From NCBI GenBank assembly GCA_017454945.1, contig JAFTCA010000103.1:1-42177 (forward strand): DNA of 42,177 nt, given 5' to 3'. The stretch comes from Bacteroidales bacterium (GTDB lineage Bacteria > Bacteroidota > Bacteroidia > Bacteroidales > WCHB1-69). Below, piece after piece: positions 1 to 8,046 of the stretch. The stretch's first letter is position 1, and each line of letters begins with the position of its first letter. The translations under genes and the position numbers were made by a program. Below the pieces are notes generated by a model. The model had not been told where the DNA came from, ran no database searches, and worked only from the letters and a program-made list of their open reading frames with translations.

Positions 1-192
1 AGTGAGTAGTGAGGATGAGTTAAGAAGTTAAGGAACTAAGAAACTAAGAAGTTGAGTGTTATTGGGTTATGAAGTTGTCTTAATTGTAAATTGTAAATTG
101 TTAATTGTTAATTATAAATTGAATTTGTTCTTTGTTCTTTGAATTTTGAATTTTTATTCATCTCTCATCTCTCATCTCTCCGTTCTCCATTC
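1..192 (-). repeat. AT-rich dispersed intergenic repeat, copy A
   Basis: A gene-free, low-complexity stretch made of short words related to ttaagaagtt, aattgtaaattg, ttctttgttctttg and ctctcatctctc. Read on the minus strand, it gives the same ordered series of words as the plus-strand repeat at 26889-27118 (ttcaaa-type words, then gaacaaagaacaaa, aattcaatttataat, acaatttacaattaa, aacccaataacactcaact and cttagtttctta). It lies downstream of miaB. The element is probably a dispersed non-coding repeat; the window starts inside it, so its outer end is unknown. Confidence 0.75.
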
Positions 193-1512
193 TCATCTCT
201 CCACTCCCATAAGCGTGGCTGCGGTGCAATCGGTGACGGTCACTGTCACATAATCTCCTTTTTGGTGGTTGCCGCAGTCAAAGATGATGACCTTGTTCTG
301 ACTGTTACGTCCAAATAATTGTTTGTCAGAGCGTTTTGAAACACCTTCGACCAGAATTTCAAAACTTTTGCCCACATCTTTTAAGTTGCTTTGGTACGAC
401 AACTCTTGTTGTAAAGCGATAATCTCTTCCAGTCGCCGTGATTTGACTTCGTCGGGCACGTCGTCCTCGAACTTCTTGGCCGCCATGGTGCCTTCACGAA
501 CGGAGTATTTGAACATGTAGGCGTAATCGTAGCCCACTTCGCGCATGAGTGACAAGGTGGCCTGATGGTCCTCCTCCGTCTCGCCGCAGAAGCCGGCAAT
601 GATGTCGGTGGCAATGGCGCAATCGGGTATCAGTCGCCGAATGGTGGCGATGCGGTCAAGGTAGTATTCGCGCGTATAGACGCGATTCATCCGCTTCAGC
701 ATGGTGTTGCTGCCTGCCTGCACGGGCAGATGGATGTATTTGCAAAGATTGGGATAGCGTGCGATGGTTTCAATCAGCTCGTCGGAGATGTCTTTGGGAT
801 GTGAGGTGGCGAAACGCACACGCAATTGTGGCGACAACTGTGCCACCAGTGCCATGAGCTGCGCGAAATTGGTCACTTTTCCCGTCTCGTCTTCCCAGTG
901 GTACGAGTTGACATTCTGCCCCAGCAGCGTCACTTCTTTATAGCCGTTGTCCAAAGCGGTTTGGGCTTCGCGAAGGATGGTTTGCGGGTTGCGACTGCGC
1001 TCGCGGCCGCGAGTGTAAGGCACGACGCAGTAAGTGCAGAAGTTGTTGCAGCCGCGCATGATAGAGATGAATGCCGACACGCCGTTGGTATCGCAGCGCA
1101 CAGGCTCAATCTCATCGTAAGTCTCTGTAGTTGAAAGCATCACATCGAAAGCGGGCTGCTTATACGACGACTCGCTGATGAGGCGGGGCAGGGAGCGGTA
1201 GGCATCGGGACCGGCAATGAAGTCCAAAGTGCTCTCTTCGTCCAGCAGTCGCTCCTTGATGCGCTCGGCCATGCAGCCCAGCAGGCCTATCTTGAGGTGC
1301 TCTTTTTTGTTCTTATAACTCTTCAGTTCGCGCAGACGTTTGCGAATGCGCTGCTCGGCATTGTCGCGCACGGAGCAAGTGTTGATGAGTATCAGGTCGG
1401 CTTCCTCTTGTGCGTGGGTTATTTCATATTCGTCTGACAGAATAGCGGCCACCACTTCGCTGTCGGCCACATTCATCTGACATCCGTAAGTTTCGATGTA
1501 TAGTTTCTTCAT
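193..1512 (-). CDS. miaB: tRNA-2-methylthio-N6-dimethylallyladenosine synthase MiaB
   Basis: Radical-SAM methylthiotransferase that adds a methylthio group to N6-isopentenyladenosine at position 37 of tRNAs reading codons that begin with U. The 439-residue length is normal. The N-terminal UPF0004 domain carries three cluster cysteines (C11, C46, C80). The radical-SAM CxxxCxxC motif is C155, C159, C162 in the context RGCNNFCTYCVVPYTRGRE. The last 65 or so residues look like a TRAM RNA-binding domain. The RGRERSR context after the cluster favours MiaB over MtaB or RimO. The ATG at 1512 is only 3 bp from the rnfA stop, so miaB is probably the last gene of the rnfDGEA operon. An AT-rich repeat begins right after its stop. 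Confidence 0.96.
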   Translation of the reverse strand: MKKLYIETYGCQMNVADSEVVAAILSDEYEITHAQEEADLILINTCSVRDNAEQRIRKRLRELKSYKNKKEHLKIGLLGCMAERIKERLLDEESTLDFIAGPDAYRSLPRLISESSYKQPAFDVMLSTTETYDEIEPVRCDTNGVSAFISIMRGCNNFCTYCVVPYTRGRERSRNPQTILREAQTALDNGYKEVTLLGQNVNSYHWEDETGKVTNFAQLMALVAQLSPQLRVRFATSHPKDISDELIETIARYPNLCKYIHLPVQAGSNTMLKRMNRVYTREYYLDRIATIRRLIPDCAIATDIIAGFCGETEEDHQATLSLMREVGYDYAYMFKYSVREGTMAAKKFEDDVPDEVKSRRLEEIIALQQELSYQSNLKDVGKSFEILVEGVSKRSDKQLFGRNSQNKVIIFDCGNHQKGDYVTVTVTDCTAATLMGVER

Positions 1513-1515
1513 GTT

Positions 1516-2091
1516 TTATACCAAATTGGCAAAGCCCATGAATGCCATGGCCAGGATGCCAGCGGTGATGAGGGCAATAGGCACACCTTGCATGCCTTTG
1601 GGCACCTTCACCAGCTCGAGCTGTTCGCGCAGGCCAGCGAAGATGACGATGGCCAGTGCGAAGCCGATAGCCGAAGATACGGCGTACAGCGTGCTGTCAA
1701 GAATGGTGAAGTCGGCTTTCTGGGTTACGGTGATGGCTACGCCCAACACGGCGCAGTTAGTAGTGATAAGAGGGAGGAAAATGCCCAGCGCCTGATAGAG
1801 CGAAGGACTGATTTTCTTCAGGATAATTTCGACCATCTGTACCAAAGCGGCAATAATCAGGATGAAAGCGATGGTTTGCAGGAACTGCAGGTTGAGCGGC
1901 ACCAGCACATATTGTTGGATGACCGAGGTGACCAGTGTGGCCAGCGTCATGACAAAGAGGACGGCAGCGCCCATACCCAAGGCCGTGTTCACTTTGGTGG
2001 AAACACCGAGAAACGGGCAGATACCTAAGAATTGAGCCAGAATGATATTATTGACTAATACACATCCGATAATCATTACGATATATTCCAT
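1516..2091 (-). CDS. rnfA: Ion-translocating oxidoreductase subunit RnfA
   Basis: Six-helix inner-membrane subunit of the Rnf (ferredoxin:NAD oxidoreductase) complex. It pairs with RnfE in the membrane and the two share a Fe-S cluster. The 191-residue protein is almost wholly hydrophobic. It starts with the typical RnfA segment NNIILAQFLGICPFLGVS and has a second inverted half with ITTNCAVLGVA; the conserved C25 and C108 lie in these two matching loops. NqrE is the paralogue in Na+-NQR; the short RnfD and RnfG next door make Rnf more likely. The gap to rnfE upstream is 24 bp. Confidence 0.95.
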   Translation of the reverse strand: MEYIVMIIGCVLVNNIILAQFLGICPFLGVSTKVNTALGMGAAVLFVMTLATLVTSVIQQYVLVPLNLQFLQTIAFILIIAALVQMVEIILKKISPSLYQALGIFLPLITTNCAVLGVAITVTQKADFTILDSTLYAVSSAIGFALAIVIFAGLREQLELVKVPKGMQGVPIALITAGILAMAFMGFANLV

Positions 2092-2115
2092 AATCTATTC
2101 CTTTCTCTCTGATTA

Positions 2116-2709
2116 TTAGTGTTTTGCTTTTTGAAAATGTTTTACGATGGCAATGATGAAGCCCATCACGATGAAAGCTCCAGGTGCCAACACAAAGACG
2201 AGGATGCCGTCGCCAGTGACGAAAGGCAGCTTGTAGCCCCAGAAAGAGCCGCTGCCGAGCAACTCGCGGCAGGTACCGATGAGGAAAAGGGCGATGGTGA
2301 AGCCCAAGCCCATGCCCAAGCCGTCGAGGAAGGAGTCGAAAACGCTGTTCTTGCTGGCAAAAGCTTCAGCGCGGCCCAGCACGATACAGTTGACCACAAT
2401 CAGCGGGATGAAGATGCCCAAACTTTCAGCCAATGCCGGTACGAAGCCCTGGATGAGCAGATCGACAATGGAGACGAAAGTGGCAATGACCACGATGAAA
2501 GCGGGAATACGCACTTTGTCGGGGATGAGGCTCTTCAGCATCGAGATGATCGTGTTCGACATCATCAATACGAAGGTGGTGGCCAAGCCCATGCCGATGG
2601 CGTTCTGCACCGAGGTGGTGACTGCCAGCGAAGGGCAGGTGCCCAATACCAAAATGAGGGTCGGGTTCTCTTTAATTAACCCTTTTGTCAATATCTGTAA
2701 TTTACTCAT
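2116..2709 (-). CDS. rnfE: Ion-translocating oxidoreductase subunit RnfE
   Basis: Membrane subunit of the Rnf complex, homologous to RnfA and to NqrD. The 197 residues contain six predicted hydrophobic segments, the N-terminal ENPTLILVLGTCPSLAVTTS and the mid-protein LIVVNCIVLGRAEAFA. Each carries one conserved cysteine, which in this family lie at the Fe-S site shared with RnfA. The start at 2709 overlaps the end of rnfG by 8 bp, indicating translational coupling. It may also be annotated as RsxE. Confidence 0.95.
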   Translation of the reverse strand: MSKLQILTKGLIKENPTLILVLGTCPSLAVTTSVQNAIGMGLATTFVLMMSNTIISMLKSLIPDKVRIPAFIVVIATFVSIVDLLIQGFVPALAESLGIFIPLIVVNCIVLGRAEAFASKNSVFDSFLDGLGMGLGFTIALFLIGTCRELLGSGSFWGYKLPFVTGDGILVFVLAPGAFIVMGFIIAIVKHFQKAKH

Positions 2710-3289
2710 GTTGATCCTCCTTTACTTGATTAAAAGCGCGACTGGCGCGTTCAATGGCGTCGCAGTATGCTCGCGAGGAGATGGTGGCCGCTGTGATGGC
2801 ATCCACTTCACCTCCATCTTTTTTAACTTTCAGTGGGTTCTCTTGAGGGTTCATGCCAACAAACTGCTGGATGAAATGGCTCTCCTTATCGGTGATTTTG
2901 GCACCCAAGCCGGGAGTCTCGCCGTGAGAAAGCACCGCCGTGCCCAGGATTTTGCCGTTGGTGTCCAAACCGACCATGATGTCGAAACGGCCACTGAACG
3001 CCTTGTCGGTGTAAGTCTCTACAGCAGCGCCAGTAAGTTGTCCGTCGGTGTAGGCGCAGTGCACGGTAACAGGTTTGTTATCGCCTTCCAAGGTCAACTC
3101 TTGGTCTTTCAGCTCGCCGTTGAAGCCGGGCAGCACCGACTGGATAGCGTCGCTTTTCTTTTTGTTTTTCGAAATCTCGATAGGATCCTTGGTGACGTTA
3201 TATACGGCAGCCAAACCTACAGCGGCGATGACCGCGATCAGGAATAGCGCCAGAAACATTTTCAGTAAGGATGATTCTTTGTTTGCCAT
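2702..3289 (-). CDS. rnfG: Ion-translocating oxidoreductase subunit RnfG
   Basis: Periplasm-facing FMN-carrying subunit of the Rnf complex. The 195-residue protein has one N-terminal transmembrane helix (about residues 9-30) and an FMN-binding domain. The site for covalent FMN attachment, usually S/T-G-A-T, reads TAAT here (residues 166-169, context VDAITAATISSRA), so the acceptor threonine T169 is kept but glycine is replaced by alanine. SHGETPGLGAKI at about 121-132 is a typical RnfG/NqrC motif. It starts 19 bp after rnfD and overlaps rnfE. The length fits RnfG better than the longer NqrC. Confidence 0.94.
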   Translation of the reverse strand: MANKESSLLKMFLALFLIAVIAAVGLAAVYNVTKDPIEISKNKKKSDAIQSVLPGFNGELKDQELTLEGDNKPVTVHCAYTDGQLTGAAVETYTDKAFSGRFDIMVGLDTNGKILGTAVLSHGETPGLGAKITDKESHFIQQFVGMNPQENPLKVKKDGGEVDAITAATISSRAYCDAIERASRAFNQVKEDQHE

Positions 3290-3308
3290 GGGCGTATATT
3301 TTGAGATG

Positions 3309-4322
3309 TTAGTTTTTGATTTTTTGAGTTCCGAACAATTTGGGTTTGAAACCTTTGTTAATCAGCGGAACTAAAGCGTTCATGATCAGGATGGCGAAGG
3401 AGCATCCTTCGGGATAGGCACCGAACATACGGATGATGATGGTGAGAATACCGCAGCCGCAGCCGAAGATAATCATGCCCCACGGAGAGGTGGGCGAGGT
3501 GACCATATCGGTGGCCATGAAGCAGGCACCTAACATCAAGCCGCCCGACAGAATGTGGAAACAGGGGTTGGCGTAGATGGTCGGGTCGATGAGGTAGAAG
3601 ATACCCGAGAAGACGAAAGCACTGCCGATAAATGCTACGGGGATGTGCCAGGTGATCACTTTGCGGCAAAGGAGGAAGATGGCGCCAATAAGGATGGCAG
3701 CGGCCGACACTTCACCGAAGCTGCCGCCCATTTGGCCGAGCAACATGTCAACATAACTGGGCATGTCGGCGCTGTGCATAATGCTGGCAACAGGCTGACC
3801 GGCCTTAACACCTTCTTTCAGCAAGCCCAGCGGCGTAGGACCGGTGATGGCGTCCATTTGGGCAAAGTGCCAGATAGGCTGCGCTTTGGGCCATGTGGTC
3901 ATCTGCACGGGGAAGGAGATGAGCAGGAATACACGGGCCACCAAAGCCGGGTTGAAGGGGTTCTTGCCTAAGCCGCCGAAGGCCATCTTGCCGATGCCGA
4001 TGGCAACCAAGGCGCCCAAAATGACAATGCCAAGCGGTAGGTTGGCGGGCACGTTGAAGGCCAGCAACAAACCGGTGATGACAGCCGAGCCGTCGCTCAG
4101 GGTGCACTCCCCTTTAAGCAAAAAACGCTGGATGAGATACTCAAACAGCAGACAGGAGGCCACAGAGGTTGCGGTGATGATGATGACTGGCAACCCGAAA
4201 TAAAAGACGGACACCAGAAATGCCGGCATCAGCGCAACGACTACCGACCACATTATTTTCTTGACTGATTCTCCGCTATGAACATGCGGTGAGCCTGATA
4301 CACTTAGTAAATGTTCACTCAT
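3309..4322 (-). CDS. rnfD: Ion-translocating oxidoreductase subunit RnfD
   Basis: Large membrane subunit of the Rnf complex that carries a covalently bound FMN. The 337 residues form about nine or ten hydrophobic segments. GKMAFGGLGKNPFNPALVAR (about 111-130) is a family hallmark, and the flavinylation motif reads TGPT (160-163, context DAITGPTPLG) with acceptor T163. It is the first gene of this rnf cluster: a promoter-like box lies 36 bp upstream and the next gene upstream is nfo rather than rnfC. The electron-input subunits RnfB and RnfC are therefore not in this operon. Confidence 0.95.
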   Translation of the reverse strand: MSEHLLSVSGSPHVHSGESVKKIMWSVVVALMPAFLVSVFYFGLPVIIITATSVASCLLFEYLIQRFLLKGECTLSDGSAVITGLLLAFNVPANLPLGIVILGALVAIGIGKMAFGGLGKNPFNPALVARVFLLISFPVQMTTWPKAQPIWHFAQMDAITGPTPLGLLKEGVKAGQPVASIMHSADMPSYVDMLLGQMGGSFGEVSAAAILIGAIFLLCRKVITWHIPVAFIGSAFVFSGIFYLIDPTIYANPCFHILSGGLMLGACFMATDMVTSPTSPWGMIIFGCGCGILTIIIRMFGAYPEGCSFAILIMNALVPLINKGFKPKLFGTQKIKN

Positions 4323-4357
4323 AATCGTGTTGGATGGTGTTTAAATATTTAGAAGCG

Positions 4358-4365
4358 CAAATTTA
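4358..4365 (-). promoter_or_regulatory. Bacteroides-type -7 box for the rnfDGEA operon
   Basis: Minus-strand TAAATTTG matches TAnnTTTG and sits 36 bp before the rnfD ATG, in the AT-rich gap between nfo and rnfD. No clear -33 box is visible. Its presence suggests rnfD is transcribed independently of nfo. Confidence 0.5.
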
Positions 4366-4410
4366 AAAAATATGTCAATGAAATGTATCAACAAAATGAT
4401 AATTCCTCAT

Positions 4411-5256
4411 TTATTCGGTTTCAAAACTGCGCAGTAGCGCGATTTCCTCTTTCCATAAACTGTCGTCGGGCGTCTCCAAGATGATGGGAATGTTGTCGAA
4501 ACGCGCGTCTTTCATGAATCGGCGGAAGAAGTCGATTCCTAAGAAGCCCTTGCCAATGCTGTCGTGACGGTCTACGCGACTGTGCAGCTCCTTCTTGGTG
4601 TCGTTGAGGTGGATGCCTTTCAGGTAGCGAAAGCCCACTACCTGCTCAAACTCAGCAAAAGTGGCGGCGTAGCCTTTCTCTGTCTTGATGTCGTAACCGG
4701 CAGAGTAGGTGTGGCAGGTGTCGAGACAGACGCCCACGCGACTCTTATCGTTCACTTTGTCAATGATATGCGCCAGATGGTAGAAGCTGAACCCCACGTT
4801 GCTGCCCTGTCCAGCCGTATTTTCAATGACGGCGGTCACTTGCTCCGTCTGTGCTAAAGCCCAGTTGATGGAGTCGGCAATGCGGTCGAGGCACTGCTCT
4901 ACGGTTATCTGCTTCAGATGGCTGCCAGGATGGAAGTTGAGCAGTCGAAGGCCGAGTTGCTCGCAACGTTTCATCTCGCCTAAGAACGAGTCTCGCGATT
5001 TTTGCAGCCCTTCCTCTTCGGGATGGCCGAGGTTGATGAGGTAGCTGTCGTGCGGCAGGATATAGTCGGCATCGAAGCCGTATTTCTCGCAGTTCTCCTT
5101 AAAGAGTTGGATGCTGCTTTGGCTGAGAGCGGGCGCAAACCATTGCCGCTGGTTTTTGGTGAAGAGGGCGAAGGCATTAGCTCCGATCTCGTATGCATTG
5201 ACGGGCGCGTTCTCAACGCCGCCCGAGGCACTCACATGTGCACCTATGTGTTTCAT
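4411..5256 (-). CDS. nfo: Endonuclease IV (AP endonuclease)
   Basis: Zn-dependent AP endonuclease of the xylose-isomerase-like TIM-barrel family. It cuts 5' of abasic sites in base excision repair. At 281 residues it has normal length. Family motifs in order: [10 protein letters not shown] (residues 4-13), LNFHPGSH (about 106-113), [13 protein letters not shown] (about 142-154), [16 protein letters not shown] (about 176-191), [16 protein letters not shown] (about 217-232) with IGKG, and ILETP near the C-terminus; these supply the three-Zn ligands. The ATG at 5256 follows a short AT-rich fragment resembling the dispersed repeat (5257-5290). It is downstream of the DUF2147 gene on the same strand. 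Confidence 0.96.
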   Translation of the reverse strand: MKHIGAHVSASGGVENAPVNAYEIGANAFALFTKNQRQWFAPALSQSSIQLFKENCEKYGFDADYILPHDSYLINLGHPEEEGLQKSRDSFLGEMKRCEQLGLRLLNFHPGSHLKQITVEQCLDRIADSINWALAQTEQVTAVIENTAGQGSNVGFSFYHLAHIIDKVNDKSRVGVCLDTCHTYSAGYDIKTEKGYAATFAEFEQVVGFRYLKGIHLNDTKKELHSRVDRHDSIGKGFLGIDFFRRFMKDARFDNIPIILETPDDSLWKEEIALLRSFETE

Positions 5257-5294
5257 CGTATTCTTTGAATTCTGAATTTGTTCTTTGTTCTCTG

Positions 5295-5759
5295 CTACAG
5301 TTTCTTCCAGTACATGCTACGTCCTAAGGCTGGAATGCCTACATAGCCGCGCACTTTCAGCTTTGTATCCGATTCGAACGCCAGTTTGCACTTGTACGTT
5401 TTTCCTTCCACGGGATTGTAAATCTCACCGTTTATCCATTCGCCGTTCTTGGGGTTGTAGGTGAAGTTTTTCATCAGCACAATGCGGTCGCCACGCACGC
5501 TGCGCAATTTCGGGTCCGGATTCTTGATGTCCATTTTGGGTGAGCCGTCGGGGAAATTGGGATTCTTCATCCAGATAATCTTACCGTGGTATTTGCCGTC
5601 GTTGGTCTTGTAAATCTGCACTTTAGATTCTTCCTTCGAGTCGGGCTCAATGACATAATAGGTGCCTAAAATGCGGTCGGCAGGGTTCTGGGCTACTGAG
5701 AATTGTGTAGCGGCAAGGAGAAAGAGGGTGAAAAACAGGGCCCTTTTGAAAAAGTTCAT
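5295..5759 (-). CDS. Secreted DUF2147 family protein
   Basis: A 154-residue exported protein of the DUF2147 family, function unknown. The start was placed at the internal ATG (5759) because the residues from there ([20 protein letters not shown], then SVAQ) form a clean signal peptide; the longer reading to 5813 adds 18 residues overlapping the upstream gene. The mature part has the family pattern of a GTYY segment, a [19 protein letters not shown] segment, [20 protein letters not shown] and a C-terminal [15 protein letters not shown]. It starts 22 bp after the FISUMP gene stop and is likely co-transcribed with it. Confidence 0.88.
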   Translation of the reverse strand: MNFFKRALFFTLFLLAATQFSVAQNPADRILGTYYVIEPDSKEESKVQIYKTNDGKYHGKIIWMKNPNFPDGSPKMDIKNPDPKLRSVRGDRIVLMKNFTYNPKNGEWINGEIYNPVEGKTYKCKLAFESDTKLKVRGYVGIPALGRSMYWKKL

Positions 5760-5781
5760 AGCAGGATTGTTTGATTGGTTT

Positions 5782-7476
5782 CTAATTGCGAACACAACGT
5801 ACGGACATTCCATAGGATTGACTGTCGGTGGTTTTTAAAGATGGAAGCTCTGAATTACAGTAAATCATGAAATGATAGGGTTCTGAACTACTGTTGGCAG
5901 TGGCAGACCAGAGAAAGGCGTAATTTCCAAAGTTGAGATAGTATGCATCTCCGGCGGAGTTACCGGCGGGAATGATGGAAAAGCCTGATGAGTTGTTTTT
6001 CTCTGGAAATTGTCCCGGAGAACAATGTCCAAGGTTTGAGTTTCCGTTCCAACCCTTGGTTGATGATATTGCTCGGGCAATGCTATAAGTTGCAGCACTG
6101 CATTGGAACTCACTCTGCGCACCCATATATCCCATAAATTGAAACCACTCTTGATAACTTGGTACATGCCATCCGTTGGGGCAAATGCCTTGAACACCCG
6201 AGGGGTTTTGGCTGGAAGATGATGCGTTTCTCATCACCGCCTTCCAGTTGTACAGTAATCCGAAAGAGGATTTGTTATTAGCATTATTGTTGGGATAGTA
6301 CCAATATGCTACGGTAGTAGAAGCGGAGGTGTTGTTGCCTTGGGTGATAGGTGTGCCATCGGCGTATTTGGTTGTGCGCAGGTTCTCTTTCATCCAGCAT
6401 TGTTCGCCTATTTGGATTGTCTTGTAGGTGTTTCCATCGCGGTCGGTAACTGTGGGCGTGCCTGCGCAAGGTACTCCTCCCAAAGTGTTGACACTGAATG
6501 TATTCCCGTAGGCTGTGCCGTCACTGTTGGTAGCGTAGGCCCGTACATAGTAGGTGGTTCGTTCTTCCAGATCAGTTAGTTGGTGTGAAAAATCACCAGT
6601 ACCAGTTCCGTCAAGGGTATGTGGGCCATTGAGGGTAGGGGTGGCATCTGTGCCCCAGCAAAATCCTCTGGCTGTAACTGCTTTACTGCTATTATTAGAA
6701 ATGTAACCACCACAATCAAGACTGTTGAATGTGACTTTGCTTACTTTTGTAGTGTATACATCTGGCAGGTCAAGGTCAATCTCATCAAAGTGAAAGGTAA
6801 TGGTTTCGGACTTAAATTGCTGTTTTTCAATAGGATGACTATCGTAACTATGGCCTGTGAGATAGGCGGAAGCATAATAATACATTCTGTCGCCAACCGA
6901 AAATGGCTTGTCGATTACACCTTTGCTATCACCTTTGAGAGTGGCAAGTTGCTGGCTCCGACTCTCTGTGCTGAGGTATTCGATAGCGTTTTCGCCCACT
7001 TGGCCATAGTTTGCTAGTTTTATCGTGGCTATCTGCTGGTCGCAGCGGGCCGAAAGCAGATAGAGACCGGCAGTGGAGAGCGAAATCTGGAAATGGTGTG
7101 TGCCTGCTGGGAGCGTATGGGTAGTCCCCACAACGGTGCGGCCATTCATATCTGTAATCTCTAATGACACATTTCCTGCCTTAGGCATTTGCAATGCAAA
7201 ACCGGTGACGCCTTCAAACGGGTTAGGCACGTTCTGGTTGATGCGTAGCGTGTTGGTTTCTTCAAACTCCTCAACACCGGAGGTGCCCATTGTGAGAATG
7301 GTGTCATGGACGGGAAGTGTTAAGTCCCAGCCTTTTGTAAGGTTGGTAATATGAACGAATTCCAACTTGATAGTTTTGTTATTGCCATCTTTACCTGTAA
7401 AGGTAAGGGTGACGATTTGGGCTGGTAAGGCAAGCGTAGTTAAAAACAAGATGAAAAGGAGTAATATTTTTTTCAT
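5782..7476 (-). CDS. Secreted FISUMP-domain protein with internal T9SS-like domain
   Basis: A 564-residue exported protein. The start at 7476 was chosen because it gives a signal peptide (residues 1-20, ending LALPAQ); the upstream extension to 7572 does not look coding. Layout: signal peptide; a short beta-rich segment; at about 73-150 a module like a T9SS type A sorting domain (NQNVPNPFEG, EITDMNGRTV, GLYLLSA); a fibronectin-III-like segment at about 260-345 (RGFCWGTDATP, TTYYVRAYATNSDGTAYG); and a C-terminal FISUMP domain at about 350-564 (DGNTYKTIQIGEQCWMKENL, GWHVPSYQEW, ending SVRCVRN). FISUMP domains occur in Bacteroidota and Fibrobacter surface proteins; their biochemical role is not established. 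The sorting-like module is in the middle rather than at the C-terminus, which is unusual. Confidence 0.85.
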   Translation of the reverse strand: MKKILLLFILFLTTLALPAQIVTLTFTGKDGNNKTIKLEFVHITNLTKGWDLTLPVHDTILTMGTSGVEEFEETNTLRINQNVPNPFEGVTGFALQMPKAGNVSLEITDMNGRTVVGTTHTLPAGTHHFQISLSTAGLYLLSARCDQQIATIKLANYGQVGENAIEYLSTESRSQQLATLKGDSKGVIDKPFSVGDRMYYYASAYLTGHSYDSHPIEKQQFKSETITFHFDEIDLDLPDVYTTKVSKVTFNSLDCGGYISNNSSKAVTARGFCWGTDATPTLNGPHTLDGTGTGDFSHQLTDLEERTTYYVRAYATNSDGTAYGNTFSVNTLGGVPCAGTPTVTDRDGNTYKTIQIGEQCWMKENLRTTKYADGTPITQGNNTSASTTVAYWYYPNNNANNKSSFGLLYNWKAVMRNASSSSQNPSGVQGICPNGWHVPSYQEWFQFMGYMGAQSEFQCSAATYSIARAISSTKGWNGNSNLGHCSPGQFPEKNNSSGFSIIPAGNSAGDAYYLNFGNYAFLWSATANSSSEPYHFMIYCNSELPSLKTTDSQSYGMSVRCVRN

Positions 7477-7575
7477 ATTTTTTAGTGTTGGATGATTACA
7501 AAGAAGTATAGACTTAATATCTGTGAGCAAAATTAATAAAAAGTCTTTAATCAATAGGGAATGACACTTCATTTT

Positions 7576-7998
7576 TTATAAGGTAACTATATACTTGATG
7601 GCACACTGTGTTTCGGAAACAAAACCTTTTAGTCTTGTCGATTCGCATTGTTGCAAGCGTGTCACTTTCGCGGCGATTAAGCATGTCGTTTCATATCGCA
7701 TCCTCCCCGCGCCGCGAGGAGCGCACATGCCTTCCACCGCCCCACACAGCGCGCTACCGCGCTTGTGTGGAGTTATTGATAGGGTATCCCTACGGGATAC
7801 TTCCACATATGTCATCCGCATTTTTTAAACCTCGTAGAGGTTCCCTCTCAATAACCTCAGATGAGCGTAGCGTAATCTGAGGTAGCGAAAACGTCTGCAT
7901 CCTCTACCGCGGCGCGCTATGAATGTTTGATGGAACACCAAACTTGGTCGCCGCGGAAGGCGGTTCAGTGCCAACAAGTATATAGTTCCCTTTTATAA
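7576..7998. mobile_element. MITE-like element with about 33-bp inverted ends
   Basis: A 423-bp gene-free block lies between two genes read outward from it. Its ends are inverted copies: 7576-7608, and 7966-7998 read as reverse complement, share TTATAA, AACTATATACTTG and TGGCA, differing by two substitutions and two 2-nt indels. The interior is GC-richer and contains several hairpins (listed separately). Short reading frames inside do not resemble proteins. No convincing target-site duplication is visible. It may be a non-autonomous transposable element or a structured intergenic repeat; no transposase is encoded here. Confidence 0.55.
7742..7883. repeat. Cluster of four perfect or near-perfect hairpins
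   Basis: Inside the inverted-end element there are four successive palindromes: 7742-7770 (CCACACAGCGCG against CGCGCTTGTGTGG, one bulge), 7784-7800 (GTATCCC-tac-GGGATAC), 7828-7842 (AACCTC-gta-GAGGTT) and 7854-7883 (ACCTCAGAT, 12-nt spacer, ATCTGAGGT). None is followed by a good T run. Their density points to a structured repeat rather than a transcription terminator. Confidence 0.7.
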
Positions 7999-8022
7999 TG
8001 ATAGATGTCTTTAAAAAAGATG

Positions 8023-8030
8023 TATTTTTG
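8023..8030 (+). promoter_or_regulatory. Bacteroides-type -7 box for the endonuclease I gene
   Basis: TATTTTTG matches TAnnTTTG and lies 16 bp before the ATG at 8047. It overlaps the upstream ATG at 8005, which argues that the upstream ATG is not the real start. Confidence 0.5.
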
Positions 8031-8046
8031 TGGAAATAACTTTCCA

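Noticed and set aside
2279..3247. A 322-codon plus-strand open frame opposite rnfE and rnfG
   Set aside because: It is antisense to two clear, overlapping Rnf genes, and its translation is Ser/Thr/Lys-rich with no recognisable motif.
1516..4322. Na+-translocating NADH:quinone reductase (Nqr) rather than Rnf
   Set aside because: The D and G subunits (337 and 195 residues) are shorter than typical NqrB and NqrC, and no nqrA or nqrF is adjacent.
7576..7880. Several 77-90 codon frames on both strands in the inverted-end element
   Set aside because: They run through palindromes, overlap each other and are Arg/Ser/Cys-rich without any family likeness; they are by-products of the repeat.
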